Part shown: one piece after another, positions 28,694-38,895 of the stretch
Numbering within the stretch: the first letter of the stretch is position 1
How the letters are laid out: each line of letters opens with the position of its first letter
Assembly (NCBI RefSeq): GCF_003352045.1
Contig: NZ_CP025815.1
Span: 1,984,001-2,048,000 of the forward strand
DNA length: 64,000 nt
Direction of reading: 5' to 3'
Origin: Sulfitobacter sp. JL08
Lineage (GTDB): Bacteria > Pseudomonadota > Alphaproteobacteria > Rhodobacterales > Rhodobacteraceae
Notes under the pieces: generated by a model
What the model was told of the DNA's origin: nothing
The model's database searches: none
What the model saw: the letters and a program-made list of their open reading frames with translations, nothing else
Program-made: the position numbers and the translations under genes

Positions 28694-30277
28694 GTGTGGC
28701 AAGACCTGAAATCGGAATACACGCGCGTCAGGGACCGCCCGATCCTTGATCTGTTTCAGAAAGACGGGCGCGCGCAAGACTTCAGCGTGACAGCGGGTGA
28801 CATGCTGTTCGACTATTCAAAGACCAACATTGATGAAAACACCCGCGCCGCCCTGATCGATCTGGCAGTCACCGCCCGCGTTGCTGAAAAACGCGGCGCA
28901 ATGTTTGCCGGCGCCCCGATCAACGACACCGAAGCGCGCGCGGTCTTGCACACAGCCTTGCGCAATCTGGATGGCGGAGCGGTTCTGATCGACGGGCAGG
29001 ATGTGATGCCCGAGGTCAGGGACACGCTGGCGCGGATGGCAGAATATTCCGATCAGGTCCGCTCCGGTCCCGTGACCGATGTGGTCAACATCGGCATCGG
29101 CGGGTCCGATCTGGGGCCCTCCATGGCCGTGCAGGCGCTGTCGCCCTATCACGACGGACCACGCTGCCATTTTGTATCAAACGTGGATGGTGCGCATATC
29201 GCCGACACTCTGCGCGGACTGGATGCAAAAACCACGCTGATCATCGTGGCCTCGAAAACCTTTGGCACTATCGAAACCATGACCAACGCGCGCACGGCGC
29301 GGGCGTGGATGCAGGATCATGGCGGCGATCCGAAGGCGCAGTTTGTGGCGCTGTCCAGCAATCTGGACAAGACCGGTGCCTTTGGCATACCGCGTGAACG
29401 CGTGTTCGGGTTTCAGGATTGGGTGGGCGGGCGTTATTCCCTGTGGGGGCCGATCGGCCTGTCCTTGATGATCGCCATCGGCAAGGATGCGTTTGGGGCA
29501 TTCCTGCGCGGCGCACAGGCGATGGACATACATTTTCAGGCCGCCGACTGGCATGAAAACATGCCGGTTCTGCTGGCGCTGGTTGGGCTGTGGCACAATC
29601 AGGTCTGCGGCTATGCCACCCGTGCCGTTTTGCCCTATGACCAGCGGTTGGGGCAGTTGCCCGCCTATCTTCAACAGCTTGAAATGGAAAGCAACGGCAA
29701 GCGTGTGGCGATGGATGGCAGCGATCTGACGGTACCGTCGGGGCCGGTGGTGTGGGGCGCGCCCGGAACCAACGGACAGCACGCGTTTTACCAGTTGATC
29801 CATCAGGGCACGCGCGTGATCCCCTGCGAATTCATGATCGCGGCCGAGGGGCACGAACCCGAATTGCGCCATCATCACGATCTGCTGGTGGCCAATTGTC
29901 TGGCCCAGTCCGAGGCCCTGATGCAGGGCCGATCCCTGCAGGAAGCGCGCGCGCTTATGCAAGCCAAAGGCTATACCGGTGCCGAACTGGACCGGCAGGC
30001 CCGACACCGCGTCTTTCCCGGCAACCGCCCGTCGGTCACGCTGGCCTATCCGCAACTGACACCCTTTGTGCTGGGCCAGCTCATCGCACTATATGAACAC
30101 CGCGTGTTCGTTGAAGGCGCGATACTGGACATCAATTCATTTGATCAATGGGGCGTCGAACTGGGCAAGGAACTGGCCACCTCGCTGGGCCCGATAATCG
30201 AAGGCCACGCATCCGCCGAGGGCAAAGACGGATCAACCCGCGCCCTTGTCGGTTTTGTCCACCGCTGGCGCGATTAG
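28694..30277 (+). CDS. pgi: Glucose-6-phosphate isomerase
   Basis: A 527-residue enzyme interconverting glucose 6-phosphate and fructose 6-phosphate. The signature region [15 protein letters not shown] (about 133-147), the second family pattern [17 protein letters not shown] (about 238-254) and the catalytic region near [10 protein letters not shown] are present. It starts with GTG at 28694, five bases after the pgl stop, and closes the zwf-pgl-pgi operon. Confidence 0.96.
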   Translation: MWQDLKSEYTRVRDRPILDLFQKDGRAQDFSVTAGDMLFDYSKTNIDENTRAALIDLAVTARVAEKRGAMFAGAPINDTEARAVLHTALRNLDGGAVLIDGQDVMPEVRDTLARMAEYSDQVRSGPVTDVVNIGIGGSDLGPSMAVQALSPYHDGPRCHFVSNVDGAHIADTLRGLDAKTTLIIVASKTFGTIETMTNARTARAWMQDHGGDPKAQFVALSSNLDKTGAFGIPRERVFGFQDWVGGRYSLWGPIGLSLMIAIGKDAFGAFLRGAQAMDIHFQAADWHENMPVLLALVGLWHNQVCGYATRAVLPYDQRLGQLPAYLQQLEMESNGKRVAMDGSDLTVPSGPVVWGAPGTNGQHAFYQLIHQGTRVIPCEFMIAAEGHEPELRHHHDLLVANCLAQSEALMQGRSLQEARALMQAKGYTGAELDRQARHRVFPGNRPSVTLAYPQLTPFVLGQLIALYEHRVFVEGAILDINSFDQWGVELGKELATSLGPIIEGHASAEGKDGSTRALVGFVHRWRD

Positions 30278-30280
30278 GCC

Positions 30281-30757
30281 TTATTCGGCGATCGCGCCAT
30301 CCACGTCCAGAAACCGCTGTTTCAGCGCGTCCGGCAGCGGCATCCTGCCCGAACCATCGGGCATCAGCAGGACGCTGACACAGGTAAATACGGCCCGCAG
30401 ATCACCTGACCACAACTGCTGTTCCATGGTGCAGGAGGTGTTGCGAAACGCCTTGACCCGGCAGGTGGTCACGTAATCCTCGCCCATCAGCATTTCCTTG
30501 ATGTAGCGCACCGTGCCCTGTCCCAGAACAATCCGGGGGCGTGGCTGGTCGTCATCGTAATAAGGGCGCGCCAAACGGTTGAAATACTCGACCCGCAAAG
30601 TTTCAAACCACGTCATATACGCCTTGTTGTTGACGTGGTTCAGCACGTCCAGTTCGGCAAACCGAACGCGATCTGCAATGGCCATTGGCTGCGGTTCCTG
30701 CAAACCGGCGGCGCGTTGTTGATCGGGTGTAAGCGGGGTGTGATAGGGCAAATTCAT
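30281..30757 (-). CDS. 4HBT-type acyl-CoA thioesterase
   Basis: A 158-residue hot-dog-fold protein. The active-site block FAELDVLNHVNNKAYMTWFE (about 34-53) has the catalytic Asp of 4-hydroxybenzoyl-CoA-type thioesterases. The Met at 30757 is preferred to the one at 30793 because the conserved part begins soon after. It is convergent with pgi, three bases away; the acyl substrate is unknown. Confidence 0.82.
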   Translation of the reverse strand: MNLPYHTPLTPDQQRAAGLQEPQPMAIADRVRFAELDVLNHVNNKAYMTWFETLRVEYFNRLARPYYDDDQPRPRIVLGQGTVRYIKEMLMGEDYVTTCRVKAFRNTSCTMEQQLWSGDLRAVFTCVSVLLMPDGSGRMPLPDALKQRFLDVDGAIAE

Positions 30758-30935
30758 GGCGGCAGGGCTAACCGTGTCCAAGGGGTGTTGCAAGTGCAGT
30801 TCACAGCCGGTGCCGGGAAACGTGACGTCGTGAAGATGCCGCCAACTTTTCCGGAATTCGCCTTAAAGAAACCACCGGTGCAGCGCAGGGTAGTGACAGT
30901 CACGTAACCAGTCCCGATTTTGAAAGTATGTTCGT

Positions 30936-31091
30936 ATGGCAAATATGCGCCCCAAAACGCAGAATGATCTGCACCTTGAAATCATCGAAACCCCACCCGG
31001 TTCAAAACCGGCGCTGACCGCACTGGTGTTTCTGGAATTCGTCGCGGTGTTCTGCGCGATCTTTACAGTTGCGATGGTTGTCCTGACCTGA
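30936..31091 (+). CDS. 51-residue single-pass membrane protein
   Basis: A short frame from ATG at 30936 to TGA at 31091 encodes a 51-residue protein: a polar N terminus (residues 1-27) and one hydrophobic helix (28-50; LTALVFLEFVAVFCAIFTV). Codon third positions are GC-rich like the neighbouring genes, supporting coding use. It lies alone between the thioesterase and the tct operon. I do not recognise a family. Confidence 0.6.
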   Translation: MANMRPKTQNDLHLEIIETPPGSKPALTALVFLEFVAVFCAIFTVAMVVLT

Positions 31092-31105
31092 ACGTCGCCG
31101 ACGTC

Positions 31106-32623
31106 CTAGTCGCCGTCTGCAACCCCCTGCGCCCGCAGTCGGGCGCGCCGTGCGCGGTAACTGGGCAGGATGACCAGCAAAACAGCGACGCCCAGCAGGC
31201 CCATCGTCATCGGGCGTTCAAGAATGAAGCCAATTCCATCGTAGAGTTGCATCGAACGCGCGAAATTGTTTTCCAGCATCGCGCCCAGAATGAACCCGAT
31301 CAGCAACGGGGCCAGCGGATAATCTGCAAAGCGCAACACCGTCGCGCACACGCCAAGGCCAACAAGGATCAACAATTCGGTTGCATTGTTCTGGCCGATA
31401 TAAGCCCCCATCAGCGTGAAAAACAGAATGAACGGGATCAGGAAGGTGCGCGGCACGGCCAGAACCTTGGCGATATAAGGTATCAAAGGCAGGTTCAGGA
31501 TCAGCAGGATTACATTGCCCAGATACATCGAAATGATCACCGCCCAGAAAATTTCGGGCTGGTCCACCATCAGGCGCGGCCCCGGTGATACATTCAACGC
31601 GATCAATGCCCCCAACAGAATGGCCGTAGTCCCCGATCCGGGTATGCCCAGTGTCAGCAGCGGTACAAACGATCCGGTGCAGGCGGCGTTATTGGCGCTT
31701 TCGGGCGCGGCCAGCCCTTTCAGGCTGCCTTTGCCGAACTGTTCCTGATCCGCCTTGGATGCGATATTGCGTTCTACTGCATAGCCCAGAAACGACGCGA
31801 TTGTTGCACCGGCCCCGGGCAATACCCCGATCAGAAATCCCTGAACCGACTGGCGGCCGATCACAGGGGCGATGCTGCGCGCTTCATCAGCGGTAATTCG
31901 CAAATCCTTGATTTCGTTGGTGCCACCTTCGGTCCTTGACCGGTTGGGATCCAGCACCAGATAAATCGCCTCGGGCAGGGCGAACATGGCCATGGCCAGT
32001 GTGATAAAGCCAAAGCCCGACTGCAGATCCATCACACCCATGGTAAATCGGGGCAGGTTGAACAGGGCACCTTCGCCCACCGTGGCCATGATCAGGCCAA
32101 GCACCGTCATCAATACAGCCTTGGCCACCTGTCCCGTACCCGCAAAAGCCGCGATCGCCGACAACCCGACCACCATGAGGGCAAAGTATTCCGCCGAATG
32201 GAACAGCAGCGCGACCGATGCCAGCGCGGGCGCGAAGATCATCAGCAAAACGGCCCCGATTGTGCCGCCGCAAAAGGATGCAATCGCCGCAACGGTCAGC
32301 GCCTTGCCAGCCTTGCCTTGCCGGGTCAGCGGATAGCCGTCAAAGCTGGTCGCCACGGTAGACGCGACGCCGGGGGCGTTTATCAGGATTGAAGAAGTGG
32401 ATCCCCCGAAAATCGCGCCGTAATAGACACCGGCCAACAGGATCAGTGCGGTCGAGGGATCGCCGATTGAAATGGCAACCGGAATCATGATGGCAATGAT
32501 CGACATCGGCCCCAATCCCGGCAACATTCCGATGAAGGTGCCGATCAGGCATCCGCCGATCACCATCAGGATGTTGGTCAGGGAAAAAGCGGTTCCGAGC
32601 CCGATCAGAATACCTTCAAGCAT
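31106..32623 (-). CDS. tctA: Tripartite tricarboxylate transporter, large permease
   Basis: A 505-residue permease with about twelve helices. The TctA N-terminal motif GTFIGMLPGLGPMSIIAIMIPV is at about residues 28-49 and the related GVLPGAGATIASFLGYAVER near 273-292. It works with TctB and the periplasmic TctC to take up tricarboxylates or other organic acids using an ion gradient. It lies three bases after tctB in a tctC-tctB-tctA operon. Confidence 0.94.
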   Translation of the reverse strand: MLEGILIGLGTAFSLTNILMVIGGCLIGTFIGMLPGLGPMSIIAIMIPVAISIGDPSTALILLAGVYYGAIFGGSTSSILINAPGVASTVATSFDGYPLTRQGKAGKALTVAAIASFCGGTIGAVLLMIFAPALASVALLFHSAEYFALMVVGLSAIAAFAGTGQVAKAVLMTVLGLIMATVGEGALFNLPRFTMGVMDLQSGFGFITLAMAMFALPEAIYLVLDPNRSRTEGGTNEIKDLRITADEARSIAPVIGRQSVQGFLIGVLPGAGATIASFLGYAVERNIASKADQEQFGKGSLKGLAAPESANNAACTGSFVPLLTLGIPGSGTTAILLGALIALNVSPGPRLMVDQPEIFWAVIISMYLGNVILLILNLPLIPYIAKVLAVPRTFLIPFILFFTLMGAYIGQNNATELLILVGLGVCATVLRFADYPLAPLLIGFILGAMLENNFARSMQLYDGIGFILERPMTMGLLGVAVLLVILPSYRARRARLRAQGVADGD

Positions 32624-32626
32624 GAT

Positions 32627-33115
32627 CTATATCCCCATGAAAAACGGCCAGGGACGCAGGAAAATCCCCAGAACTTCCTGCACCAGATACCAGATGGATC
32701 CTGCCGCAACCGCAGCCACCGGGATCAGGATATGGAACCGCCGTTCGCCCAGAACAACCGCGCCCAGCACCAGAAACCCGACCGTAGATGCCAGAAAGCC
32801 GGCCGGGCGCAGCAACAGCGCATAAGCCACCATCAAGGCCAACAGGATCGCAGCTTGCCCGATCTTGTAATCCCCCAGACGGGTATAATCAATTTCGCCG
32901 TCCTTGGGGCCGCCTGACCCTTTTTCCAGTCCCAGCAGGATGATCAATGTGCAGCAAACCGCCATGACGGACAGCACTTTGGGAAAGGTTGATGGCCAGA
33001 TCGGATTGCGCTGCATGAACGGGGCCATGCCCTGATCCATCGTAAAGAATGCGGCGTAGCCATAGACCAGACAGATCAAAAGGATAATCAGCGCGATCCA
33101 GCGGTCCAACGCCAT
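32627..33115 (-). CDS. tctB: Tripartite tricarboxylate transporter, small permease
   Basis: A 162-residue membrane protein with four hydrophobic segments, the size and position of TctB. Its sequence is poorly conserved in the family, so the assignment rests largely on the operon order tctC-tctB-tctA. Confidence 0.9.
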   Translation of the reverse strand: MALDRWIALIILLICLVYGYAAFFTMDQGMAPFMQRNPIWPSTFPKVLSVMAVCCTLIILLGLEKGSGGPKDGEIDYTRLGDYKIGQAAILLALMVAYALLLRPAGFLASTVGFLVLGAVVLGERRFHILIPVAAVAAGSIWYLVQEVLGIFLRPWPFFMGI

Positions 33116-33204
33116 GGGCTTATTCCTTTTGCTGCTGCGGGGATTATGCAGAACCGGCCAGCCTTACGCCCGCGTCAACAGGCGGGCGCAAGGGCGGGGC
33201 CGGG

Positions 33205-34191
33205 TTACAAGAACCCAAGCTCTTTCATCAGATCGCCGATCACCTGTTCCTGTTTTTCAAGGAAGGCTTCGAAATCAGCGCCTGAATTGTGGATGTTCAC
33301 CCATCCGTTCTGGGCGCGCACGGCTTCCCATTCGGGGGTTTCATACATCTTGGTCAGGGCATCCTGATAGGCCGCAACCTTTTCTGCGGGCAGACCGGGT
33401 GCGCCAAAGAAACCGCGCCAGTTCACGAACGTGGCATCAATACCCTGTTCCTGCATTGTCGGCGCATCACCGTAAGCCGCGACACGGTCATCTGCCGTTA
33501 CGCCGATGATTTTGACCTCGCCGGCGTTTGCCAGATCAACCGCTTCGGAAAACCCGGTGCTGAGCGCTGCAATCTCGCCCGACAACAGCGCCGCCATGGC
33601 CTTGCCGCCCGCATCATAGGGAATGTATTTGACCGCAGTAGGATCTTCGCCAGCCGCCTTCATGACCATCGCGGCCACAAGATGATCCATTCCGCCGGGA
33701 ACCGATCCGCCGCCGATCGCCGTGCCACTGACATCCGCCTGATAGGCGGCGACCAGATCCGCCATCGAATTGATCGGACTGTCCTTGCTGACCACAATTG
33801 CCGCGTAATCGCCGATTGTGCCCGCCACCAACGTCAGATCGCGAAAGTTTTGCGGAAACACGCCGGTCAGGGACCGGATGATGATCGGGGTCGAGTTCAC
33901 CATCAGCGTGCCGTGCTGGCTTTCGGCGTTTTCGATCAGGTAGCCGATCGCCTTTCCGCCGCCGCCGCCCGACATGTTTTCATAGCTCGCAGTGCCCACG
34001 AGGCCGGCCTTGGTCAGCGCTTCGCCAGTGCCGCGCGCCGTACCGTCCCATCCGCCACCGGCACCGCCGGGGATCAGAAAATGAATGCTGTCCACAACCT
34101 GATGTCCGCCCGCAAAGACCGGGGCCACGAACGACAAACTGGAAGCCGTGGCCGCCATCATCATGCGCCGTGTCCATTTCAAAGATGTCAT
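33205..34191 (-). CDS. tctC: Tripartite tricarboxylate transporter, substrate-binding protein
   Basis: A 328-residue periplasmic binding protein of the Bug/TctC family with a signal peptide (about residues 1-27, ending PVFA). Family blocks are FLIPGGAGGGWDGTARG (about 38-54) and the GGSVPGGMDHL region (about 160-170). The ligand cannot be deduced. It is the first gene of the tct operon. No TctDE two-component pair is next to it. Confidence 0.92.
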   Translation of the reverse strand: MTSLKWTRRMMMAATASSLSFVAPVFAGGHQVVDSIHFLIPGGAGGGWDGTARGTGEALTKAGLVGTASYENMSGGGGGKAIGYLIENAESQHGTLMVNSTPIIIRSLTGVFPQNFRDLTLVAGTIGDYAAIVVSKDSPINSMADLVAAYQADVSGTAIGGGSVPGGMDHLVAAMVMKAAGEDPTAVKYIPYDAGGKAMAALLSGEIAALSTGFSEAVDLANAGEVKIIGVTADDRVAAYGDAPTMQEQGIDATFVNWRGFFGAPGLPAEKVAAYQDALTKMYETPEWEAVRAQNGWVNIHNSGADFEAFLEKQEQVIGDLMKELGFL

Positions 34192-34324
34192 GTCTCTCTC
34201 CCGTTGATGATCGCGACTTTGGCCGCTTGTTGATTTGAAAGAGAATGCAATGACAGGGCAGGGCTGTCACGTTTTCTTTTTTCCACAAGCCGCAGCCCGG
34301 CCTTTTGCAGCAGGGGGCGGGCAC

Positions 34325-34360
34325 AAAAAAACCTGCCCGTGCAGCGCATCGGCCAGGTTT
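34325..34360 (-). terminator. Rho-independent terminator of the one-carbon operon
   Basis: On the minus strand a stem of AAACCTG/CAGGTTT extended by GCC/CCG pairs is followed by seven T. It lies just after the last gene of the methyl-transfer cluster. Confidence 0.8.
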
Positions 34361-34382
34361 CAATGGGGTCAGGCGGAAGGGA

Positions 34383-35447
34383 TCAGGCGCGCCGGCGGCG
34401 CCCGCCTGCAGCGCGACCACCGCGGCCACGGCCTTCTTCGCCGGCTTTGGGCGGCTGTTTGTTGAACTTGATCCATTCCCCGCCATGCGGATCATTGTTG
34501 GTCAGGAAATTGGCGGCGCGAATTGCTTCCATTTCCTTGCCCGCGCGCGGTTTGGTTGATCCCAGACCGGTCAGATTGGCCAGCACTTCGGGGTCGATAT
34601 CATCAGGCACGATAATGCCGGCGGCGGCCAGTTCATCGCGTTTTTCCTGCAGCTTGATCGGCCCGACAGGCAGGGCGACAGGGTTCATGATCGCAGATGT
34701 CATTCCCGCCGCCATTGCCATCGGCAGAAACGCATTGTTGATGCCGTGACGGTTGGGCAGACCGAACGAAATGTTGGATGCGCCGCAGGTTGTGTTCACA
34801 CCCAGTTCTTCGCGCAAACGACGCACAAGGGCAAACACCTGCAAGCCCGCCGTGCCCATCGCGCCCACTGGCATCACCAGCGGATCAACCACGATATCAT
34901 GCGCGGGGATGCCGAAATCGGCCGCGCGCTGCACGATCTTTTTTGCCACTTCGAACCGCACATCGGGATCTTCGGAAATGCCGGTGTCGTCGTTTGAAAT
35001 CGCCACCACCGGCACATTGTATTTCTTGACCAGAGGCAGGATCAGTTCCAGACGGTCTTCTTCGCCGGTGACCGAGTTCAGCAGCGGCCGGCCTTCGCAG
35101 ACTTTCAAGCCTTCTTCCAGCGCACCCGGCACCGAGCTGTCGATGCACAAGGGCACATCCACCAGCCCCTGTACCAGTTCCAGGATCTTGCGCATCAGGG
35201 GAGGTTCGGTTTCGTTGGGGTTCGGGTTGGAATTATACACCACGCCCGCATTCACATCCAACACGGTCGCACCCGCCGCAACCTGCGCCAGCGCATCTTT
35301 CTCAACGGTCGAAAAATCACCCGCTTCCAGTTCGGCGGCCAGTTTCTTGCGTCCGGTCGGGTTGATCCGTTCACCGATCACACAGAACGGTTGATCAAAT
35401 CCGATAATGGCGGTTTTGGTTTTACTTTCGACAATCGTACGGGTCAT
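34383..35447 (-). CDS. Methyltetrahydrofolate:corrinoid methyltransferase (pterin-binding domain)
   Basis: A 354-residue TIM-barrel protein of the dihydropteroate-synthase/MeTr group. Seen are FCVIGERINPTGRKK (about 21-35), VLDVNAGVVY (about 63-72) and PLCIDSSVPGALEEGL (about 98-113), all pterin-site features. The C terminus ends in an unusual Gly/Arg-rich tail (last 15 residues). As a stand-alone pterin domain beside a MetF-like reductase it is probably the methyl-folate module of a split cobalamin-dependent methionine synthase, as described for other Rhodobacteraceae; the homocysteine and B12 modules are not in this window. Demethylation of another donor is an alternative. Confidence 0.82.
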   Translation of the reverse strand: MTRTIVESKTKTAIIGFDQPFCVIGERINPTGRKKLAAELEAGDFSTVEKDALAQVAAGATVLDVNAGVVYNSNPNPNETEPPLMRKILELVQGLVDVPLCIDSSVPGALEEGLKVCEGRPLLNSVTGEEDRLELILPLVKKYNVPVVAISNDDTGISEDPDVRFEVAKKIVQRAADFGIPAHDIVVDPLVMPVGAMGTAGLQVFALVRRLREELGVNTTCGASNISFGLPNRHGINNAFLPMAMAAGMTSAIMNPVALPVGPIKLQEKRDELAAAGIIVPDDIDPEVLANLTGLGSTKPRAGKEMEAIRAANFLTNNDPHGGEWIKFNKQPPKAGEEGRGRGGRAAGGRRRRA

Positions 35448-35459
35448 GCGCGCGTCCTT

Positions 35460-36389
35460 TTAGGCTTGATTTGCAGGACGGGCCGAAGCGCCGCCATTTT
35501 CGATGGCCCAGTTGGCATTGGTCTTGATGCCGCCCAGGGGAAAGAAGTGAACATTGGTGATGTTGAAATCGGGATTGGCTGCCTTGTGCGCCGCCAGTTC
35601 CGCGACCACGTCATTCGGTTCGAAGGGCAGCAGCAGTTTGCTGACATCCTTGGCCCGTTTTTGCAGCACTTTAAGCGACGGACCGACACCACAGGCAATC
35701 GCGAACTTGATCAGCGTCTGCAATTTGGCGGGTCCGGCAATGCCGATATGGATCGGCAGTTCGATACCCGCGGCCTTCAGGCTGTCGGCCCATGCGATGA
35801 TCGGGCCGGCCTCGAATGCGAACTGGGTGGCAAGCGCCATCTTGGCATCGGTCTTTTCCGAAAACGCCTGCTTCCAGCGCAGGGCATCATCCACATTCTT
35901 GCTGCCACCCTTGGGGTCGATGTCGCGGTTGCCTTCGGGGTGGCCAGCCACGTGCAACCGTTTGAATCCGGCGCGATCAAACGCGCCATCCTCAAGCAGC
36001 TGCATGGAGCTGTGAAAATCGCCATGCGGTTTTTCCACGCCACCGGCCAGCACCAGTGCCTGATCGACACCCGCTTCACCCTGATAGCGCGCAATCCAGT
36101 CGGCCAGCGTGGCGCTGTCCTTGATGATGCGGGCCGGGAAATGCGGCATGACCGGAAATCCGTCCAGCGACAGGCGCCGGGCCGTGGCGACCATATCGTC
36201 TATCGGTGTGCCTTCGATATGGGCGATGTAGACACGGGTGCCTGCAGGCAGCAGATCGCGGAAATTCTCGACCTTCTCGGCGGTGCGGGGCATCACCTCG
36301 ATCGAATAGTCCTGCAAAAACGCCTCGACCTTTGGATCGACCGGTTTCACGCCAACGTCTTCACGTTTCTTGAAATTGAACAAAGCCAT
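35460..36389 (-). CDS. Methylenetetrahydrofolate reductase family protein
   Basis: A 309-residue protein of the MetF/FAD-linked reductase superfamily. Features include the N-terminal SIEVMPRTAEKVENF, QALVLAGGVEKPHGDF (about 106-121) and HVAGHPEGNRDID (about 143-155), the last being a conserved MetF block. It reduces methylene-THF to methyl-THF, the substrate of the pterin-binding protein encoded next to it. Start and spacing (12 bases) fit an operon. Confidence 0.82.
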   Translation of the reverse strand: MALFNFKKREDVGVKPVDPKVEAFLQDYSIEVMPRTAEKVENFRDLLPAGTRVYIAHIEGTPIDDMVATARRLSLDGFPVMPHFPARIIKDSATLADWIARYQGEAGVDQALVLAGGVEKPHGDFHSSMQLLEDGAFDRAGFKRLHVAGHPEGNRDIDPKGGSKNVDDALRWKQAFSEKTDAKMALATQFAFEAGPIIAWADSLKAAGIELPIHIGIAGPAKLQTLIKFAIACGVGPSLKVLQKRAKDVSKLLLPFEPNDVVAELAAHKAANPDFNITNVHFFPLGGIKTNANWAIENGGASARPANQA

Positions 36390-36418
36390 TGCGGCCTCCC
36401 ATATGGAACGGTGTCGGC

Positions 36419-36721
36419 TCAGCCCTGGGCCCAGCCATCATTGGCGATCAGCGCCTTGATCCGGTCGCGATCAAATTCGGTTTCCAGACGCACGGCCTCG
36501 GCCTCGGCGATCTGGGCGGGGTCGCCTTCGACCTCGTAGGGGGCGGCTTTGCGCCATTCGGCAAGATAGGCATCGGTATCTTCCGCGCCGATCTTCATGG
36601 CGGCGCGGTCAATTGCCTGCTCAAAGCGTTCTTCCAACTGGCGTTTGGAACCACGGCGGCCCTTGCCCACGATAACCTGCGCCGGAATATCGCGCCAATA
36701 AACAATTGTGACCTCTGGCAT
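36419..36721 (-). CDS. Small PF13769-like protein of the one-carbon cluster
   Basis: A 100-residue soluble protein beginning PEVTIVYWRDIPAQVIVGKGR, the pattern of proteins labelled 'virulence factor' (PF13769), a misleading name. In Rhodobacteraceae it is usually found with the MetF-like and pterin-binding genes, as here, so a helper role in methyl transfer is plausible but unproved. Longer starts (to 36877) run into non-coding sequence. Confidence 0.72.
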   Translation of the reverse strand: MPEVTIVYWRDIPAQVIVGKGRRGSKRQLEERFEQAIDRAAMKIGAEDTDAYLAEWRKAAPYEVEGDPAQIAEAEAVRLETEFDRDRIKALIANDGWAQG

Positions 36722-36968
36722 GTGTGATTCCCTAGCCGCGCCGAATTTACATCTATCTAGTGCAGACATCCCCTCCGGCACTGCCGTTTTTCGACAGAAC
36801 GCGCCCTGTCCGCGACGTTGTGAACCTTGCACGATCACGGCACCACAACCAGACGCGCCGGCATGAAAGATATGCACCTTCTTTATGAGCCGCGCTATCG
36901 CGTGACGCTTGCGCGTTTAAACGCAAGGCGTTAGCGTGAACCCAACTCGAAAATGGAGGGCGTGTCAC

Positions 36969-38081
36969 ATGGCGCCCAAGCGTCCCACTGGTGCGGGCGC
37001 GTTCCCAAAGCCGGTTGACAGCCCCGCGCCGAAACCGCCTGATCCCGCCGCGCTTTATGCAGCGCTGGATTTGGGCACGAACAGTTGCCGTATGCTCATT
37101 GCCCAGCCCAAGGGCAGTGGGTTTCATGTTGTCGACAGCTTTTCCAAATCCGTCCAGCTTGGCGCGGGGCTGGAACGCACCGGTCGCCTATCGCGCAATT
37201 CGATGGCGCGCACGGTACAGGCGCTGCGCATCTGCCAGCAAAAGCTGAAACGCAACAACGTCCAGAACATGCGCCTGATCGCGACCGAAGCGTGCCGGCG
37301 CGCGCGCAATGCGCAGGATTTCATCCGGCAGGTACGGCGCGAAACCGGCATGCAACTGGAAATCATCCAGCCCGAGGAAGAGGCACGGCTGGCGGTAATT
37401 TCCTGCGCCCCGCTGGTCAGCACCAAAACCGAACAATTGCTGGTGGTGGATATTGGCGGCGGATCGACCGAACTGGTCTGGATCGACATCAGCTCTGTAC
37501 CCAAGCGCGACCGCCCGCGCGCAATCATGCGCCTGCATGCGGGGTTTCATCCGCCCGAAAGCCCGTTTCCCGCCGCCAAGGTGATTGACTGGATATCGGT
37601 GCCTTTGGGCGTGGCCACCCTGCGTGACCAGTTCAACGATGTCGAAGACGATGCCGCACGCTTTGCGCTGATGAGCTGGCATTTTGAAGAGAATATGATG
37701 GATTTCGCACCCTACAAGGACGTGCAGGAGCGCGAACGCTTTCAGATTGTCGGCACATCCGGCACTGTCACCACCGTGGCGGCGACCCATCTGGGGCTGA
37801 AACGCTATGACCGCACCAAGGTGGACGGGCTGCGCATGACAACCGACCAGATCGACAAGGTGATCCGCGGCTATCTGGATCAGGGCCCTGAAGGGCGGCG
37901 CAACGATCCGCGCATCGGACAGGACCGGCAGGCGCTGATCATGTCGGGATCGGCGATTTTGCAGGCGCTGATGCGGGTGTGGCCGACCGACCGCCTGTCA
38001 GTGGCTGACCGCGGCCTGCGCGAAGGACTGCTTTATGCGCAGATGAGTGCCGATGGAGTCTTGGAAGACGGGCCGTTCTGA
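36969..38081 (+). CDS. Ppx/GppA family exopolyphosphatase
   Basis: A 370-residue ASKHA-fold phosphatase acting on polyphosphate or (p)ppGpp. The phosphate motifs [13 protein letters not shown] (about 33-45), the second [13 protein letters not shown] (about 160-172) and [13 protein letters not shown] (about 262-274) are intact. The frame starts at 36936, but the Met at 36969 is preferred, just before the conserved part. A 12-base palindrome (GCGTTTAAACGC) lies upstream and may be an operator. rlmE follows 85 bases on. Confidence 0.88.
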   Translation: MAPKRPTGAGAFPKPVDSPAPKPPDPAALYAALDLGTNSCRMLIAQPKGSGFHVVDSFSKSVQLGAGLERTGRLSRNSMARTVQALRICQQKLKRNNVQNMRLIATEACRRARNAQDFIRQVRRETGMQLEIIQPEEEARLAVISCAPLVSTKTEQLLVVDIGGGSTELVWIDISSVPKRDRPRAIMRLHAGFHPPESPFPAAKVIDWISVPLGVATLRDQFNDVEDDAARFALMSWHFEENMMDFAPYKDVQERERFQIVGTSGTVTTVAATHLGLKRYDRTKVDGLRMTTDQIDKVIRGYLDQGPEGRRNDPRIGQDRQALIMSGSAILQALMRVWPTDRLSVADRGLREGLLYAQMSADGVLEDGPF

Positions 38082-38166
38082 CATAAAGACGCGTGTTCGC
38101 CGGGACATTTCGGCGGATTTCGAGTATTTCTGGACAAATGAAGCGGGCAGGGGCCCACATCGGATC

Positions 38167-38895
38167 ATGGCAAAGACACCCACAGGCAAGAACACATCCG
38201 GACGCGGCGAGCGCGACCTGAAGGTCAAGGTCAAAAGCGCGCGCGGCCGCAAGCTGAGTTCGACGCGCTGGTTGCAACGGCAGCTGAACGACCCCTATGT
38301 GCGCCGCGCGCAGGCCGAAGGCTATCGAGGGCGCGCCGCGTACAAGATACTGGAGCTGGATGAAAAGTTCCGCTTTCTGGTGCCGGGGGCGCGGGTCGTT
38401 GATCTGGGCTGTGCGCCGGGCGGGTGGTGCCAGGTGGCAGTCAAGCGCGTCAATGCATTGGGCGAACGATCCGGCAAGGCGGTGGGGCGCGTGCTGGGCG
38501 TGGATCTTCAGGAAATGGAACCGATCGCGGGGACCGACCTATATCAGCTGGATTTTCTGGAAGACGATGCCGATGAAAAGGTCAAGCAATGGCTGGGCGG
38601 GCGCGCCGATGTGGTGATGTCGGATATGGCGGCCAGTTCATCCGGGCACAAGCAAACCGATCATTTGCGCATTATCTCGCTGTGCGAGGCGGCGGCCTAT
38701 TTCGCCTTTGACGTGCTGGAAGAGGGCGGCACCTTTGTGGCCAAGGTTCTGGCCGGCGGCGCGGAAGGCGATTTGCAGAAGGTTCTGAAGCAACGGTTCG
38801 ACAAGGTTGCAAACGTCAAACCGCCCGCATCGCGCGCGGACAGTTCGGAAAAGTTTGTTGTTGCCACAGGCTATCGCGGAGACCCGGAGGACTGA
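38167..38895 (+). CDS. rlmE: 23S rRNA (uridine-2552 2'-O) methyltransferase
   Basis: A 242-residue FtsJ/RrmJ enzyme methylating U2552 in the ribosomal A loop. The SAM motif [15 protein letters not shown] (about 78-92), the catalytic Lys in [12 protein letters not shown] (about 57-68) and the [14 protein letters not shown] motif (about 155) are present. The lysine-rich N terminus (residues 1-35) is typical of alphaproteobacterial forms. The Met at 38167 is chosen because upstream residues overlap the ppx end. Confidence 0.94.
   Translation: MAKTPTGKNTSGRGERDLKVKVKSARGRKLSSTRWLQRQLNDPYVRRAQAEGYRGRAAYKILELDEKFRFLVPGARVVDLGCAPGGWCQVAVKRVNALGERSGKAVGRVLGVDLQEMEPIAGTDLYQLDFLEDDADEKVKQWLGGRADVVMSDMAASSSGHKQTDHLRIISLCEAAAYFAFDVLEEGGTFVAKVLAGGAEGDLQKVLKQRFDKVANVKPPASRADSSEKFVVATGYRGDPED

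Noticed and set aside
35391-36539. A 382-residue plus-strand frame opposite the MetF-like gene
   Set aside because: Antisense shadow; the conserved proteins are on the minus strand.
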